Below are positions 1-7,963 of a DNA stretch of 64,000 nucleotides, one piece after another (position 1 is the first letter of the stretch; every line of letters starts with the position of its first letter). The notes below the pieces were generated by a model that had not been told where the DNA came from, did no database searches, and worked only from the letters and a program-made list of their open reading frames with translations. The translations under genes and the position numbers were made by a program. Source of the stretch: WLJO01 sp945889085 (GTDB taxonomy: Bacteria; Actinomycetota; Acidimicrobiia; Acidimicrobiales; Ilumatobacteraceae); the NCBI GenBank assembly GCA_945889085.1, contig CAMDBM010000008.1, positions 1 to 64,000 on the forward strand, read 5' to 3'.

Positions 1-1
1 G

Positions 2-547
2 TCAGGGCTGCGGCGGGGGCTCGACCCGACGGGCGAGACTGAGCAACTGTTTGCGCACCATGATCCCGTCGCCGGGTTCGAGGACGAGGCGCTCGAGAAG
101 TACCCCGCCGGGCATGTCGATCCTGGCGCGGGCGCGCGTGACGAGCCGCGTTCCGCCCCCGGCCGGGCGGAGGTCATAGGCGAGGGTGAAGCCGATCCGG
201 CGGCCGATCCGACCGCGGGCCGCAAGGCGGATCACGAGCGAGTGGGGCGGATCGACGATGGTCGCTTCGAACTCCACGGGGCCGCCGGGTATCGAGTCGC
301 CCGCCGATACGTGCTGCCATTCGTCGACGATGGACCGAGCACTACGCCGACCGAGATTGTCCAGCAGGTCGTAGCTGTACCAACCGGCACGTCCGAATCC
401 CATCTGGCGCAACCAGGGGAAGACGTGTTCGGGAGCAGACGCGAGGCTGATGGATCGGGTTGCGACGATGCGGGCGCCCGGGCACAACTCGTCTCCGGGA
501 AGGGCACTGGCAATCTCGTCGGGTGTCGAGCCCCAGTTCCGCAGCAT
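2..547 (-). CDS. SRPBCC-family (polyketide cyclase/START-like) protein
   Basis: About 181 residues. The START-like small-ligand-binding fold is suggested by an N-terminal segment rich in Pro/Gly/Asp (GDELCPGARI), then EHVFPWLRQMGFGRAGWYSYD, a stretch seen in many actinobacterial SRPBCC proteins, and a C-terminal Arg-rich helix. I chose ATG at 547 (GTG at 550 is also possible); longer readings run into the upstream TspO gene. It lies 56 nt downstream of TspO on the same strand and may be co-transcribed. Ligand and role are unknown. Family assignment is by pattern recognition only. Confidence 0.7.
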   Translation of the reverse strand: MLRNWGSTPDEIASALPGDELCPGARIVATRSISLASAPEHVFPWLRQMGFGRAGWYSYDLLDNLGRRSARSIVDEWQHVSAGDSIPGGPVEFEATIVDPPHSLVIRLAARGRIGRRIGFTLAYDLRPAGGGTRLVTRARARIDMPGGVLLERLVLEPGDGIMVRKQLLSLARRVEPPPQP

Positions 548-603
548 CACCAGGCGACGGTACCGCAGAAGGTTTCCGTGCGGCTCGGGTTGCCGCCACC
601 GGC

Positions 604-1074
604 TCAGTTCCGGAGTGCGTAGCCGACCGACACCGAGGCGGCCAACGCCACCCACACGTTGTACGGCAGCAGGATCGCGCCCGCCCAGGTGCGAGTGTTC
701 CAGGCGGCCACCACGATGGGCGCGGTCAACACGGCTGCGGCGATGAGGGCGATGGCGGCCGGCCACAACGAATGGCCGACGAAGAACAGGCGCGCCCAGG
801 CGAGCGCCGCGGCGACGCTGAGCGCCAGGCCCACCAGCCACACCGTTCGGGCAGCGGCCGATCCGCTGAGTGCCACGGCGATACCGGCGGCGATGAGCGC
901 GGCGAAGTTGTACGGCCAGATGATGCCGAACACGGCGCTGGGTGGTTGCCAGGGCGGTTGCTCGAGCGAGCGGTACCAGGCGTCGCCAGTGGTCACCCAC
1001 CGGCCCGAACCGACGGCGTAGCCGACTACCAGCGCTGTGCTGGCGACGGCCGTCGAGATACGGGCGATTTCCAT
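604..1074 (-). CDS. TspO/MBR-family tryptophan-rich sensory protein
   Basis: 156 residues with five hydrophobic segments, the expected TspO architecture. Family hallmarks visible are WYRSLEQPPWQPPSAVFGIIW near residues 33-53, an aromatic-rich middle (WARLFFVGHSLW) and the last helix with LLPYNVWVALA and a terminal Asn. TspO proteins bind porphyrins or tetrapyrroles in the membrane and are tied to stress responses; that is family knowledge, and the ligand here is unknown. It heads a likely two-gene unit with the SRPBCC gene. Confidence 0.85.
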   Translation of the reverse strand: MEIARISTAVASTALVVGYAVGSGRWVTTGDAWYRSLEQPPWQPPSAVFGIIWPYNFAALIAAGIAVALSGSAAARTVWLVGLALSVAAALAWARLFFVGHSLWPAAIALIAAAVLTAPIVVAAWNTRTWAGAILLPYNVWVALAASVSVGYALRN

Positions 1075-1384
1075 ACGTCACTGTGCCATGGCGAGCACCT
1101 GCGGTCGTACCGGCCCCTTCGTGGTGGTTCAGAACTGACATTGGAGGCGGCGCGTGTAACTGCTGACAGAGCCGAAGCAACGACCACTCCCACAACGCCG
1201 AACGTCCGCCGCCTGACTTGATCAGCCGCCACAACGCCTGCCCGGCACGCACCTGAGCCGCCCCGAGCCCCCTCGACCGTCCTCGCCAGCCACCGGAGCG
1301 TGCCGATACCCTCTCTCACCGAGTGCGACGAGCCCTTCGCTGACATGGCCCAACCATTTCGGAAGAGGAATCGGAACACTCCCC
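1075..1384. other. Intergenic stretch, no gene recognised
   Basis: 310 bp between the start of TspO and the tRNA. Open frames here have no recognisable domain and look like GC-rich chance frames. It should hold the TspO promoter (minus strand) and the tRNA promoter (plus strand), but I see no convincing -35/-10 pair. Confidence 0.5.
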
Positions 1385-1457
1385 GCCTCCGTAGCTCAGT
1401 GGATAGAGCAACGGTTTCCTAAACCGCAGGTCGTAGGTTCGATTCCTACCGGGGGCG
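1385..1457 (+). tRNA. tRNA-Arg, anticodon CCU (reads AGG)
   Basis: 73-nt cloverleaf without encoded CCA. Acceptor GCCTCCG pairs with CGGGGGC (one G-U), D stem GCTC/GAGC, anticodon stem ACGGT/ACCGC with an A-C mismatch at the first pair, loop TTCCTAA, T arm GTAGG-TTCGATT-CCTAC, discriminator G. The anticodon read from loop positions 3-5 is CCT. tRNA 3' ends are common integration sites, which matters given the hairpin and decayed genes downstream. Confidence 0.95.
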
Positions 1458-1469
1458 CTTTGCGAATCG

Positions 1470-1503
1470 GCTCTCTACCAGGGGATATTACCTGGTAGAG
1501 AGC
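1470..1503. repeat. Perfect 13-bp inverted repeat (hairpin) 12 nt after tRNA-Arg
   Basis: Arms GCTCTCTACCAGG (1470-1482) and CCTGGTAGAGAGC (1491-1503) are fully complementary around an 8-nt A/T-rich loop (ggatatta). No T-run follows on the plus strand. It could be a processing or termination hairpin for the tRNA transcript, or part of an attachment region. Confidence 0.7.
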
Positions 1504-1967
1504 GATGCGCAAGGGTCGCCTGCGCTGCTCGGATTGACCTCTAGTGACCCTTAGTGACCGCCATTTGCCTCTGTCATTGGGAGGAGATTGGGAGGAGTCG
1601 TACGCGTGATCGGCGGAGCTCGACCAGATCCACCGATTGCTGCAGGCTCGATGACGTGTCCCCGTCGTGGGGTCCGGCGACGGGTTTGGCTCTCAAGCCC
1701 ATCGCGTCCGATGGGTGTGCAACAACCCGTCTGCGCCCCGTCTGGGGAAATGCGTCGAGGAACGCGACGACGTCGAAGGTCGGTCCCGGCGTCGTGGCGG
1801 GAGGGACATCCGCCGTCATCGGCGAATTCGACAATGACCGATGGCTCGGCCATCGCCCGGCGACACATTTCGACGGTCACTCCTACTGGTGACCGGAACT
1901 TTTCGGGTGTCGTCTACGACTTGCTTGAGAGTGCGGTGTTGCCGCGCCTGGATTGAACTGGAGCAGG
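1504..1967. other. Intergenic stretch upstream of ABC importer, no gene recognised
   Basis: About 460 bp. Short frames exist on both strands but none shows a recognisable domain. The start holds short direct repeats of TAGTGACC (around 1540-1560) and two GGGAGGAG-like blocks near 1580-1597. I looked for a cobalamin riboswitch B12 box before the importer and did not find one; no convincing iron box either. The importer promoter must lie here but is not obvious. Confidence 0.5.
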
Positions 1968-3095
1968 ATGAAGATGGGGACTTCGACGATGGGTTGGCTG
2001 GGGAAGGCGGTTCTTGCCTCGGGGCTCTTGCTGTCAGCGTGTGGTAGCGATTCCAACTCGGCCGCTACGACCGCAGCTGGGACCAACGGGGCGACACCGA
2101 GTTCCTCGTCGTCGGTTCCCGATTCGTCCGCAGCCACCACGACGATGGCCGACGGTATGTCGATGAGGACGCAGTACCCGTTGACGATCGTGGGCTGCGG
2201 TGGTCAGAGCGTGACGTTCGACAAGGCGCCAGAAACGATTGTGTCGCTCGACCCTCAGGCCTATGAGTTGTTGTTCTGGGTTGGGGTTGGTGAGCGACAG
2301 TTGGCTGCGGGTCCGATGCCGTTGCCGGCTGTGCCGGAGCCGTTCAAGGATGCGAGCCAGACAGTGACCACCATCGCTGCCTCGACGGGGGAGATCTCGC
2401 AGGAGGCCCTTCTGGCGGCGAAGCCGGACTTCGTCATAGGTTCGTACGACTACGTGTTTTCGGGTGATGGAGTCTACACCGAGCAGGAGCTTGCGGACAA
2501 GGGCATCGCGACGTATTGGTCCTTGGGCAAGGGCGGTTGCATGAGCGACGACGCTGACGCGCCTCGAACCGACCTCGAGGGCACGTTCCGAGATCTCGAG
2601 AACTTGGGCAAGATCTTCGACAAGCAGGAGGAGGCGATGGCACTCGTCGCAAGCCTGCGCGCCGACCTCGCGACCGCAGTCGCTTCTGTCGATTCCACGA
2701 CCAAACTGCGGGTGGCGACGGCGAACATCGGCGAGCTGACGGAAGGAGCCCCCGGCTACTACGGGTCAGCTTCGGCCGTCAACGCCATCATCACTTTGGC
2801 TGGCGGTGTGAACGTCTTCGGTGACCTTCCCGACGCGTACGCGACGACCACACTCGAGGAGCTGGTCAAGCGCGACCCCGAGGTGATCATGGTGATCGGC
2901 TATCCGTTCAGCGTCCCTGAGGATTGGGATCAGGCTGAAGCATTTCTGACATCCAACCCTGCCCTGGCCAACATCTCCGCCGTCAAGAACCAAAGGTTCG
3001 TGCGCGTTGTGTTTCCCGAGGTTGGCGCCGGCGGGGTGCGCAACGTGGATGGAGTCAAGAAGCTGGCTGCTGAGCTCGCGTCGACGACCGGCTGA
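1968..3095 (+). CDS. ABC importer substrate-binding lipoprotein (siderophore/cobalamin type)
   Basis: About 375 residues. A signal peptide ending LLLSAC-GSD is a lipoprotein signal, followed by a Ser/Thr/Ala-rich linker. The mature part resembles the periplasmic-binding-protein fold of FecB/BtuF proteins: a first lobe with ETIVSLDPQAYELLFWVGV, a helix-rich bridge, and a second lobe with LRVATANIGEL and DPEVIMVIGYP. Start: ATG 1968 with GGAG just upstream; TTG 1953 and ATG 1974 are alternatives. First gene of a three-gene operon (2-nt gap to the permease). Class III importers carry ferric siderophores, heme or corrinoids; I cannot tell which. Confidence 0.88.
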   Translation: MKMGTSTMGWLGKAVLASGLLLSACGSDSNSAATTAAGTNGATPSSSSSVPDSSAATTTMADGMSMRTQYPLTIVGCGGQSVTFDKAPETIVSLDPQAYELLFWVGVGERQLAAGPMPLPAVPEPFKDASQTVTTIAASTGEISQEALLAAKPDFVIGSYDYVFSGDGVYTEQELADKGIATYWSLGKGGCMSDDADAPRTDLEGTFRDLENLGKIFDKQEEAMALVASLRADLATAVASVDSTTKLRVATANIGELTEGAPGYYGSASAVNAIITLAGGVNVFGDLPDAYATTTLEELVKRDPEVIMVIGYPFSVPEDWDQAEAFLTSNPALANISAVKNQRFVRVVFPEVGAGGVRNVDGVKKLAAELASTTG

Positions 3096-3097
3096 CG

Positions 3098-4153
3098 GTG
3101 GCCGCTGGACCGACTGGAGCGCGTCGCGTTTCGTTGCCTCTTGCTGTCGCCGCGAACATCGGGCTCTTGGTGGCCTCGATGACCTTTGCAGTCTCGTGGG
3201 GCGCAGTGCAGATCCCTGTCGCTGACGTGTGGTCGACCATTGCGCGTCGTGGGTTTCGGCTTCCGGTTGGCCTGCCGAGCGACGACACGTTCGCCGACAT
3301 CGTCTGGACGCTGCGGGCACCGCGTGTGGTGCTCGCAGCGCTGGTCGGGAGCGGCCTTGCCGTCGCCGGGGTTGCGGCGCAGGCGCTCGTCCGCAACCCA
3401 TTGGCGGACCCGTACATTCTCGGTGTTTCGGGTGGCGCGTCGGCGGCCGCGGTCGCTTCGATTGTGTTTGGCCTGGGAGCCTTCGGATTGACGACCACAT
3501 CGAGCGCGGCGTTCGTCGGAGCGATCGGCGCGCTACTGCTCGTGTTGCTGTTCGGCCGCCGTCGCGGGGTCATCTCTCCGCTGCGCCTTGTCTTGGCCGG
3601 CGTCGCGATCGGCCAGTTGCTCGGCGGAGTCACCAGCTTCATGGTGTTGCAGGCGCAGGATGAAGGAAAGGTGTTCAGCATTCTGTTCTGGATGGCCGGA
3701 AACCTCGGGCGTTCAGACTGGGATTACCTCTGGGTGCCCACAATCGGGGTGGTGGTCGGTGTCGCCGTTCTGCTGGCCGATGGGGCGCGCCTCAACGCCC
3801 TCTTGATCGGAGACGAGACCGCTGCCAGCCTCGGTGTGAACACTCATCGGCTGCGCTACCGGCTGCTCGCCGTCACCGCCCTGTTGACGGCACTGATGGT
3901 GGCCCTCAGCGGCATGATCGGGTTTGTAGGTCTTGTGGTGCCACACGTGGCCCGGTTGACGGTGGGCAGCGACCACCGCCGGGTTGTGCCGGTGGCGGCG
4001 TTGGGCGGAGCCACGTTCCTGGTTCTTTGCGATCTCGCCTCACGCGCAGTACTCGCGCCGACCGACATCCCCGTCGGGATCGTTACGGGCTTCATCGGCG
4101 CGCCGTTCTTCCTCTGGTTGCTGCATCGCACCGAATCTCTCGGAGCGGTCTGA
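3098..4153 (+). CDS. FecCD/BtuC-family ABC permease
   Basis: 351 residues, many hydrophobic segments, the usual length for the FecCD family (about 330-350). Conserved blocks are LRAPRVVLAALVGSGLAVAG, QALVRNPLADPYILGVSGGA (the family signature), LAGVAIGQLLG and the C-terminal SGMIGFVGLVVPHVARLTVG coupling-helix region. GTG start 2 nt after the binding-protein stop; the ATPase starts 3 nt downstream. It would form the membrane channel for the substrate delivered by the upstream lipoprotein. Confidence 0.93.
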   Translation: MAAGPTGARRVSLPLAVAANIGLLVASMTFAVSWGAVQIPVADVWSTIARRGFRLPVGLPSDDTFADIVWTLRAPRVVLAALVGSGLAVAGVAAQALVRNPLADPYILGVSGGASAAAVASIVFGLGAFGLTTTSSAAFVGAIGALLLVLLFGRRRGVISPLRLVLAGVAIGQLLGGVTSFMVLQAQDEGKVFSILFWMAGNLGRSDWDYLWVPTIGVVVGVAVLLADGARLNALLIGDETAASLGVNTHRLRYRLLAVTALLTALMVALSGMIGFVGLVVPHVARLTVGSDHRRVVPVAALGGATFLVLCDLASRAVLAPTDIPVGIVTGFIGAPFFLWLLHRTESLGAV

Positions 4154-4156
4154 GCC

Positions 4157-4924
4157 GTGGAGATTCGCTTCGAAGGTGTTTCGGTCGACATCGGCTCGGT
4201 TGGGATCGTCACTGAGGTATCGATGGAGGTTCGGACCGGTGAGATCGCGGGACTCATCGGGCCAAACGGGTCCGGTAAGTCGACCCTCCTCCGGACGCTG
4301 TATCGGCACCTTCGTCCGGCGGCCGGTGTGGTCCTCACCGATGGCGACGATCTCTGGAAGCTCTCGAACCGCGAAGCCTCCCGGCGGGTGGCCGCTGTGC
4401 CGCAGGAGCGACCGACAGAGTTCGACTTCACAGCGCGAGAGATGGTCGAGATGGGTCGCATACCTCACGGTGGCCTGTTTGCGTCCAAGTCCGCCGAGGC
4501 CGACACGATCGTCGAGGCTGCGATCCACCGCGTTGGTGTTGGAGGCTTCGCAGATCGCCCCTTCGCGACGCTGTCCGGCGGTGAGCGCCAACGCGTTCTC
4601 GTCGCGCGAGCGCTGGCGCAAGACACACCCCTTCTTGTGCTTGACGAGCCGACGAACCACCTCGACATCCGCCACCAACTCGAACTCCTCGACTTGCTGC
4701 GCGAGCTCCGGCTTACGACGGTCATAGCGATTCACGACCTCAACTTGGCGGCTGCCTACTGCGACACCGTCCACGTGCTCGATGGAGGAAGGCTCGTCGC
4801 GAGCGGCCCTACAGCGGACGTGCTCACACCTGACCTCATCTCGAACGTCTTCGGAGTCGACTGCGACGCGAACTGCGACGGCGATGGCGTCTTGCGCCTG
4901 GCCTTTCGTACGCGGCGGGGCTGA
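4157..4924 (+). CDS. ABC importer ATPase (FepC/BtuD-like)
   Basis: 255 residues. Walker A GPNGSGKST near residue 36, Q-loop in VAAVPQERP, signature LSGGERQ, Walker B LLVLDEPTNHLD, and H-loop VIAIHDLNLAA are all intact. GTG start 3 nt after the permease, so translation is probably coupled. It energises the importer. The extreme C-terminus (DCDANCDGDGV) is Asp/Cys-rich, unusual for this family. Followed by the stop of a degenerate minus-strand ABC gene. Confidence 0.93.
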   Translation: MEIRFEGVSVDIGSVGIVTEVSMEVRTGEIAGLIGPNGSGKSTLLRTLYRHLRPAAGVVLTDGDDLWKLSNREASRRVAAVPQERPTEFDFTAREMVEMGRIPHGGLFASKSAEADTIVEAAIHRVGVGGFADRPFATLSGGERQRVLVARALAQDTPLLVLDEPTNHLDIRHQLELLDLLRELRLTTVIAIHDLNLAAAYCDTVHVLDGGRLVASGPTADVLTPDLISNVFGVDCDANCDGDGVLRLAFRTRRG

Positions 4925-4953
4925 ACCCGACTCCACGGGCCGTCCTTGGCGCG

Positions 4954-5530
4954 TCAGGCTTCGCCGGTGAGTTGCCGGTAGCGCTGGCATCGTTGCATGA
5001 GTTCGTCGTGGGTGCCGTGGTCGATCAGTTGGCCGGTGTCGAGCACGGCGAGCGAGTTGGCCTGGCGGGCTGTCTCGAGTGAGTGGGTGACGAGGATCAC
5101 GACTCGGTGTGCGAACGCGGCGGTGGTCGCTCGTTCGACGCGGTTTGCGCTGAGGGGGTCGAGGCTGACTGTGGGCTCGTCAAGGATGACGATGTCGGGG
5201 TCCTTGAGGAGCGTCTGGACGAGCGAGACGATGTGCCGGTCGCCTTCGCTGAGCGCGTGGTCGGCGGCAGAGCTGAGGCCGTGGGGGAGGTGCTGGAGCC
5301 AGTCGCCAAGGCCATGTGCCTGGACGGAACGCGGAGAGCTCGTCTGCCGACGCCGCTGGTCGCGCGAGGCCCAGGTTGTCGTGGATGGTGCCGGGGAAGA
5401 GCTGGGGTTGTTGGGGGAGCATGACTATCCGGCCACTCAGGCGGAGATCCGCGGCCAGGATCACGGCGGGAACGTCCGCCCATCCTGCGGGCCGACTCGG
5501 GTCGGGGTAAGCGGGATAGGTGGTCGGCGC
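4954..5530 (-). pseudogene. Fragment of an ABC transporter ATPase domain, frameshifted
   Basis: Reading the minus strand gives the middle and end of an ABC exporter nucleotide-binding domain. The Q-loop part is GRIVMLPQQPQLFPGTIHDN. After a frame change near 5318-5325 it continues with DWLQHLPHGL, a degenerate signature (ALSEGDR for LSGGQ), Walker B DIVILDEPTVSLD, and the H-loop VVILVTHSLETA, ending at TGA 4954-4956. The membrane domain and Walker A are missing. The upstream boundary is a junction with an AbiEi-like gene. Clearly a relic; it cannot make a working ATPase. Confidence 0.75.
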
Positions 5531-5534
5531 TGTG

Positions 5535-5944
5535 ATCGTCACCCGGTCGAAGCTGCGGTCGTTCAGACGGGCGTCGGTGATCACCTGGAAGACCTGCGGT
5601 CGTTGGTGGGCTGCGCCGTGGACCTCGGCAGCGGACAGATACCCGACGTAGTACTCGTGGCCGAGGTACCGCATCATCGAATCGATGAAGTGGCTCGCCG
5701 GCACCGCACGCCACGACCGGTACTCGGCCGGGATCGGTACGTACCCACCACGCGTAGGAGAGAACATCCGGCCGGCACGTCGTAGCCGCGCGACGATGGG
5801 TGGAACCTGTTCCACCGCGATCGCGAGGGTCGCCGCGATCTCATCGGTCGTGATCCAGTGTCTGCCGTGCGAGATCAACCAGTCCGGCAGATCCCGCGGA
5901 ACCGTCAACCTACGTTTGTCGGTTGTCCGAGGTGCTCCAACCAT
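5535..5944 (-). pseudogene. Truncated AbiEi-type (type IV TA antitoxin-like) protein
   Basis: Starting at ATG 5944, about 135 residues match the N-terminal half of AbiEi-like regulators: a winged-helix part (DEIAATLAIAVEQVPPIVARL, then GGYVPIPAEYRSW) and FIDSMMRYLGHEYYVGYLSAAEVHGAAHQ with VFQVITD. After RVTI the similarity stops and the frame runs into the ABC fragment. The expected C-terminal half is missing, and no AbiEii nucleotidyltransferase toxin gene adjoins. A chimeric protein could still be translated from this frame, but it would lack the family's core. Confidence 0.7.
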
Positions 5945-6130
5945 GCGCTCAGGATAGCCCGGTTCGCTATGTTGGATGCGCAATAGGTTTCCAAGGGTGC
6001 AGCCCACTACCCGAGGATGGACGTCTGTCCGGTGCCGGGTTATCGAGTCTGTTGGTGCAGTGGTTTGGCGCGGCGATCGAGTGCCCGCTTGGCGCTCCTC
6101 GAAGTCCCCTGGACTCAGGAGCGTTGTGAC

Positions 6131-6885
6131 ATGTCGGAACTCGAGATGCGCGGGCTCGGTCGGCGGAATCTGCACTACATGCGCTCGTTCGCCGAGGCGT
6201 GGTCTGACGTCGAGGTTGTGCAACGACTCATTGCACAACTTCCGTGGGGTCACAACGTGGAGTTGCTCTCGGCCCTCGACGCTCCGTCTGACCGGGTCTG
6301 GTACGCAGACCAGGCGATCACCTATGGATGGTCGCGCAACGTTCTGGCTGCCCAGATCATGTCGAAGTTGCACCTTCGCAGTCGTGCAGCCCCTTCGACC
6401 TGTCGACCGAGGCGACGGAGCGGATGTTGGAGAACGCGTTGATTGAACAGGTTGAGCGCTCCCTTCTCGAGCTCGGACAGGGGTTTGCATTTGTCGGACG
6501 CCAGTACGCACTTCGTGTCGGCGACGACGACTTCTTCATCAACCTGCTCTTCTTCCATATCCCGACGAAGCGATACGTGGTGGTCGAGTTGAAGCGTTCG
6601 GTGTTCACGCCGGAGGCAGCCGGCAAGCTGAACTTCTACGTCAACGTCGTAGACGACCAACTTCGCACGGAGCACGAGGCGGCCACGATCGGGCTGTTGC
6701 TGTGCCGAACGCGAAGCGATGTCGTGGTGAGAGACGCGCTGTCGGGCGTCGTCACACCGATGGCGGTCGCCGGCTACACGTTGGCCGATCTTCCCCATGA
6801 CGCTCAGGCCGCTCTTCCGGTCGAGCGGCTCCTCCTCGACGTCGTCGCAGCTGCCGTCGATCACGACGCAAGCGGCGAGGAGTAG
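6131..6885 (+). pseudogene. Broken YhcG/DUF1016-type PD-(D/E)XK nuclease
   Basis: Two pieces in different frames. The first (from 6131) carries the end of the DUF1016 N-domain: GRRNLHYMRSFAEAW and LPWGHNVELL, then YGWSRNVLAAQI. The second (roughly 6395-6885) carries most of the nuclease domain: ELGQGFAFVGRQYALRVGDDDFFINLLFFH, VVVELKRSVFTPEAAGKLNFY and the C-terminal part. Compared with intact relatives (about 340-350 residues, from memory) the N-terminus is cut off, and about 40 residues around the DPYxFDFL motif are deleted with a frame change near 6360-6400. The E-x-K motif (VELK) is intact, so a shortened C-terminal product is conceivable. Confidence 0.8.
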
Positions 6886-6888
6886 AAC

Positions 6889-7005
6889 ATGGCCGGTTCA
6901 CTTCGCCAGCGGTGGCGTGCTGAGCGGCACTCAACGCTGACCTACAGCCGTGCGGTGAGCAAGGAAGCGGTGAGCAAGGAAGCAGTGAGCAAGGAAGCAG
7001 GCTGA
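6889..7005 (+). CDS. 38-residue ORF with three VSKEA repeats
   Basis: Begins 3 nt after the nuclease relic stop, with a good ribosome site (GAGGAG, 6 nt before ATG). The product starts MAGSLRQRWRAERHS and ends in three tandem VSKEA units, encoded by a 15-bp repeat (6955-6999). No homologue recognised. It may be a remnant of the gene that followed the nuclease, or a chance frame extended by repeat expansion. Confidence 0.35.
   Translation: MAGSLRQRWRAERHSTLTYSRAVSKEAVSKEAVSKEAG
6955..6999 (+). repeat. Three tandem 15-bp repeats (gtgagcaaggaagcr)
   Basis: Units at 6955-6969, 6970-6984 and 6985-6999; the first differs only in its last base. 15 bp keeps frame, giving VSKEA three times in the micro-ORF. 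Each unit also contains AAGGAAG followed by GTG, resembling a ribosome-binding site with start codon. Confidence 0.9.
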
Positions 7006-7033
7006 CGGGTGCTGCTCACCTAGTCTGCATCAG

Positions 7034-7963
7034 ATGTCATCGCAGGATTTCGGCGAGTTCGCCTACTGGAACGCCGTGCTCGCCCGGAGGGCCAAGGTGC
7101 TGTTCGTGCCGACACCCAAGGTGGCCTGCACGACGATCAAGTGGGCGCTGGCATCGGCCGAGTCGACCTTGTCGAGCGGGATCTCCGTGTCCCCCGAGCC
7201 GACTACGGACCTGACGATTCACGACCCGAGCGTCCACGGCATGGGTGTGCTCGGGCTCGTGAGTGAGGACGAGCGCCGCGAGGCGTTGACGAGCCCGGAC
7301 TGGATCCGCTTCTGCGTGACCCGGTCCCCGTACGAACGAATCGTGAGCGCGTGGCTGAACCGGGTGGTGTTCGGCATGCCGAGCCTGCTCAGCCCGGGCC
7401 TGGGGGAGCAGTTCGGCAGCGATCGGGACTACGGAAGTGCGTTCCGGCGTTTCGTGCGGCGGTTGGAGGACGACCCGGCGGTGCTGGTGGACCCGCACTT
7501 CAGCGCACAGGGAGACCTGCTGGAGATCGACACGATGCCCTACACGCACGTGCTGGACCTTGCCGGCCTCAACGACTTCCTCGTGTTCCTCCGGTCCAGC
7601 GGGCCACACCGCGAACGCATCGTCCTCGGTCAGTCACGGAACTCGAGCCCGCGGCTCGACGCGGCGCGGTTGTACGACAGCGAGACCGCCGCGATCGTTG
7701 ACCGCGTGTGCGCAAGCGACTTCCGGCGCTTCTCGTACCCCGCCAGGGTGTTCGCCGACGTTGCACCGCCCTACCCGATCGCGCCGAACGAGTTCAGCCT
7801 GATCGAGATGATGCGTGACCGTGCCGACCGGTTCTCGGACGTGTTCCGCCTCGTGGACCAACAACGCCGGCAGATCTCGCGGCAGAGCGGCGGACGATAC
7901 GGTGCCGGGCAACTCGCTGCTGCCGCAGTGCGACGGGTGAAGCAGATTCGCGCCGTTCGCTAG
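7034..7963 (+). CDS. Sulfotransferase family 2-like protein
   Basis: 309 residues. PAPS-dependent sulfotransferases share a 5'-phosphosulfate loop, here LFVPTPKVACTTIKW (about residues 22-37), and a 3'-phosphate motif, here CVTRSPYERIVSAWLNR (about 94-110). This fits the Sulfotransfer_2 group, which sulfates glycans. The C-terminus is Arg-rich and basic. It overlaps the convergent methyltransferase gene by 4 nt. Substrate unknown; nearby glycan genes (polysaccharide deacetylase, GT11) make a cell-surface glycan plausible, which is inference. Confidence 0.8.
   Translation: MSSQDFGEFAYWNAVLARRAKVLFVPTPKVACTTIKWALASAESTLSSGISVSPEPTTDLTIHDPSVHGMGVLGLVSEDERREALTSPDWIRFCVTRSPYERIVSAWLNRVVFGMPSLLSPGLGEQFGSDRDYGSAFRRFVRRLEDDPAVLVDPHFSAQGDLLEIDTMPYTHVLDLAGLNDFLVFLRSSGPHRERIVLGQSRNSSPRLDAARLYDSETAAIVDRVCASDFRRFSYPARVFADVAPPYPIAPNEFSLIEMMRDRADRFSDVFRLVDQQRRQISRQSGGRYGAGQLAAAAVRRVKQIRAVR

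Noticed and set aside
1600..1968. Cobalamin riboswitch or iron box before the ABC importer
   Set aside because: No B12-box-like GCCACTG region or symmetric iron box seen.
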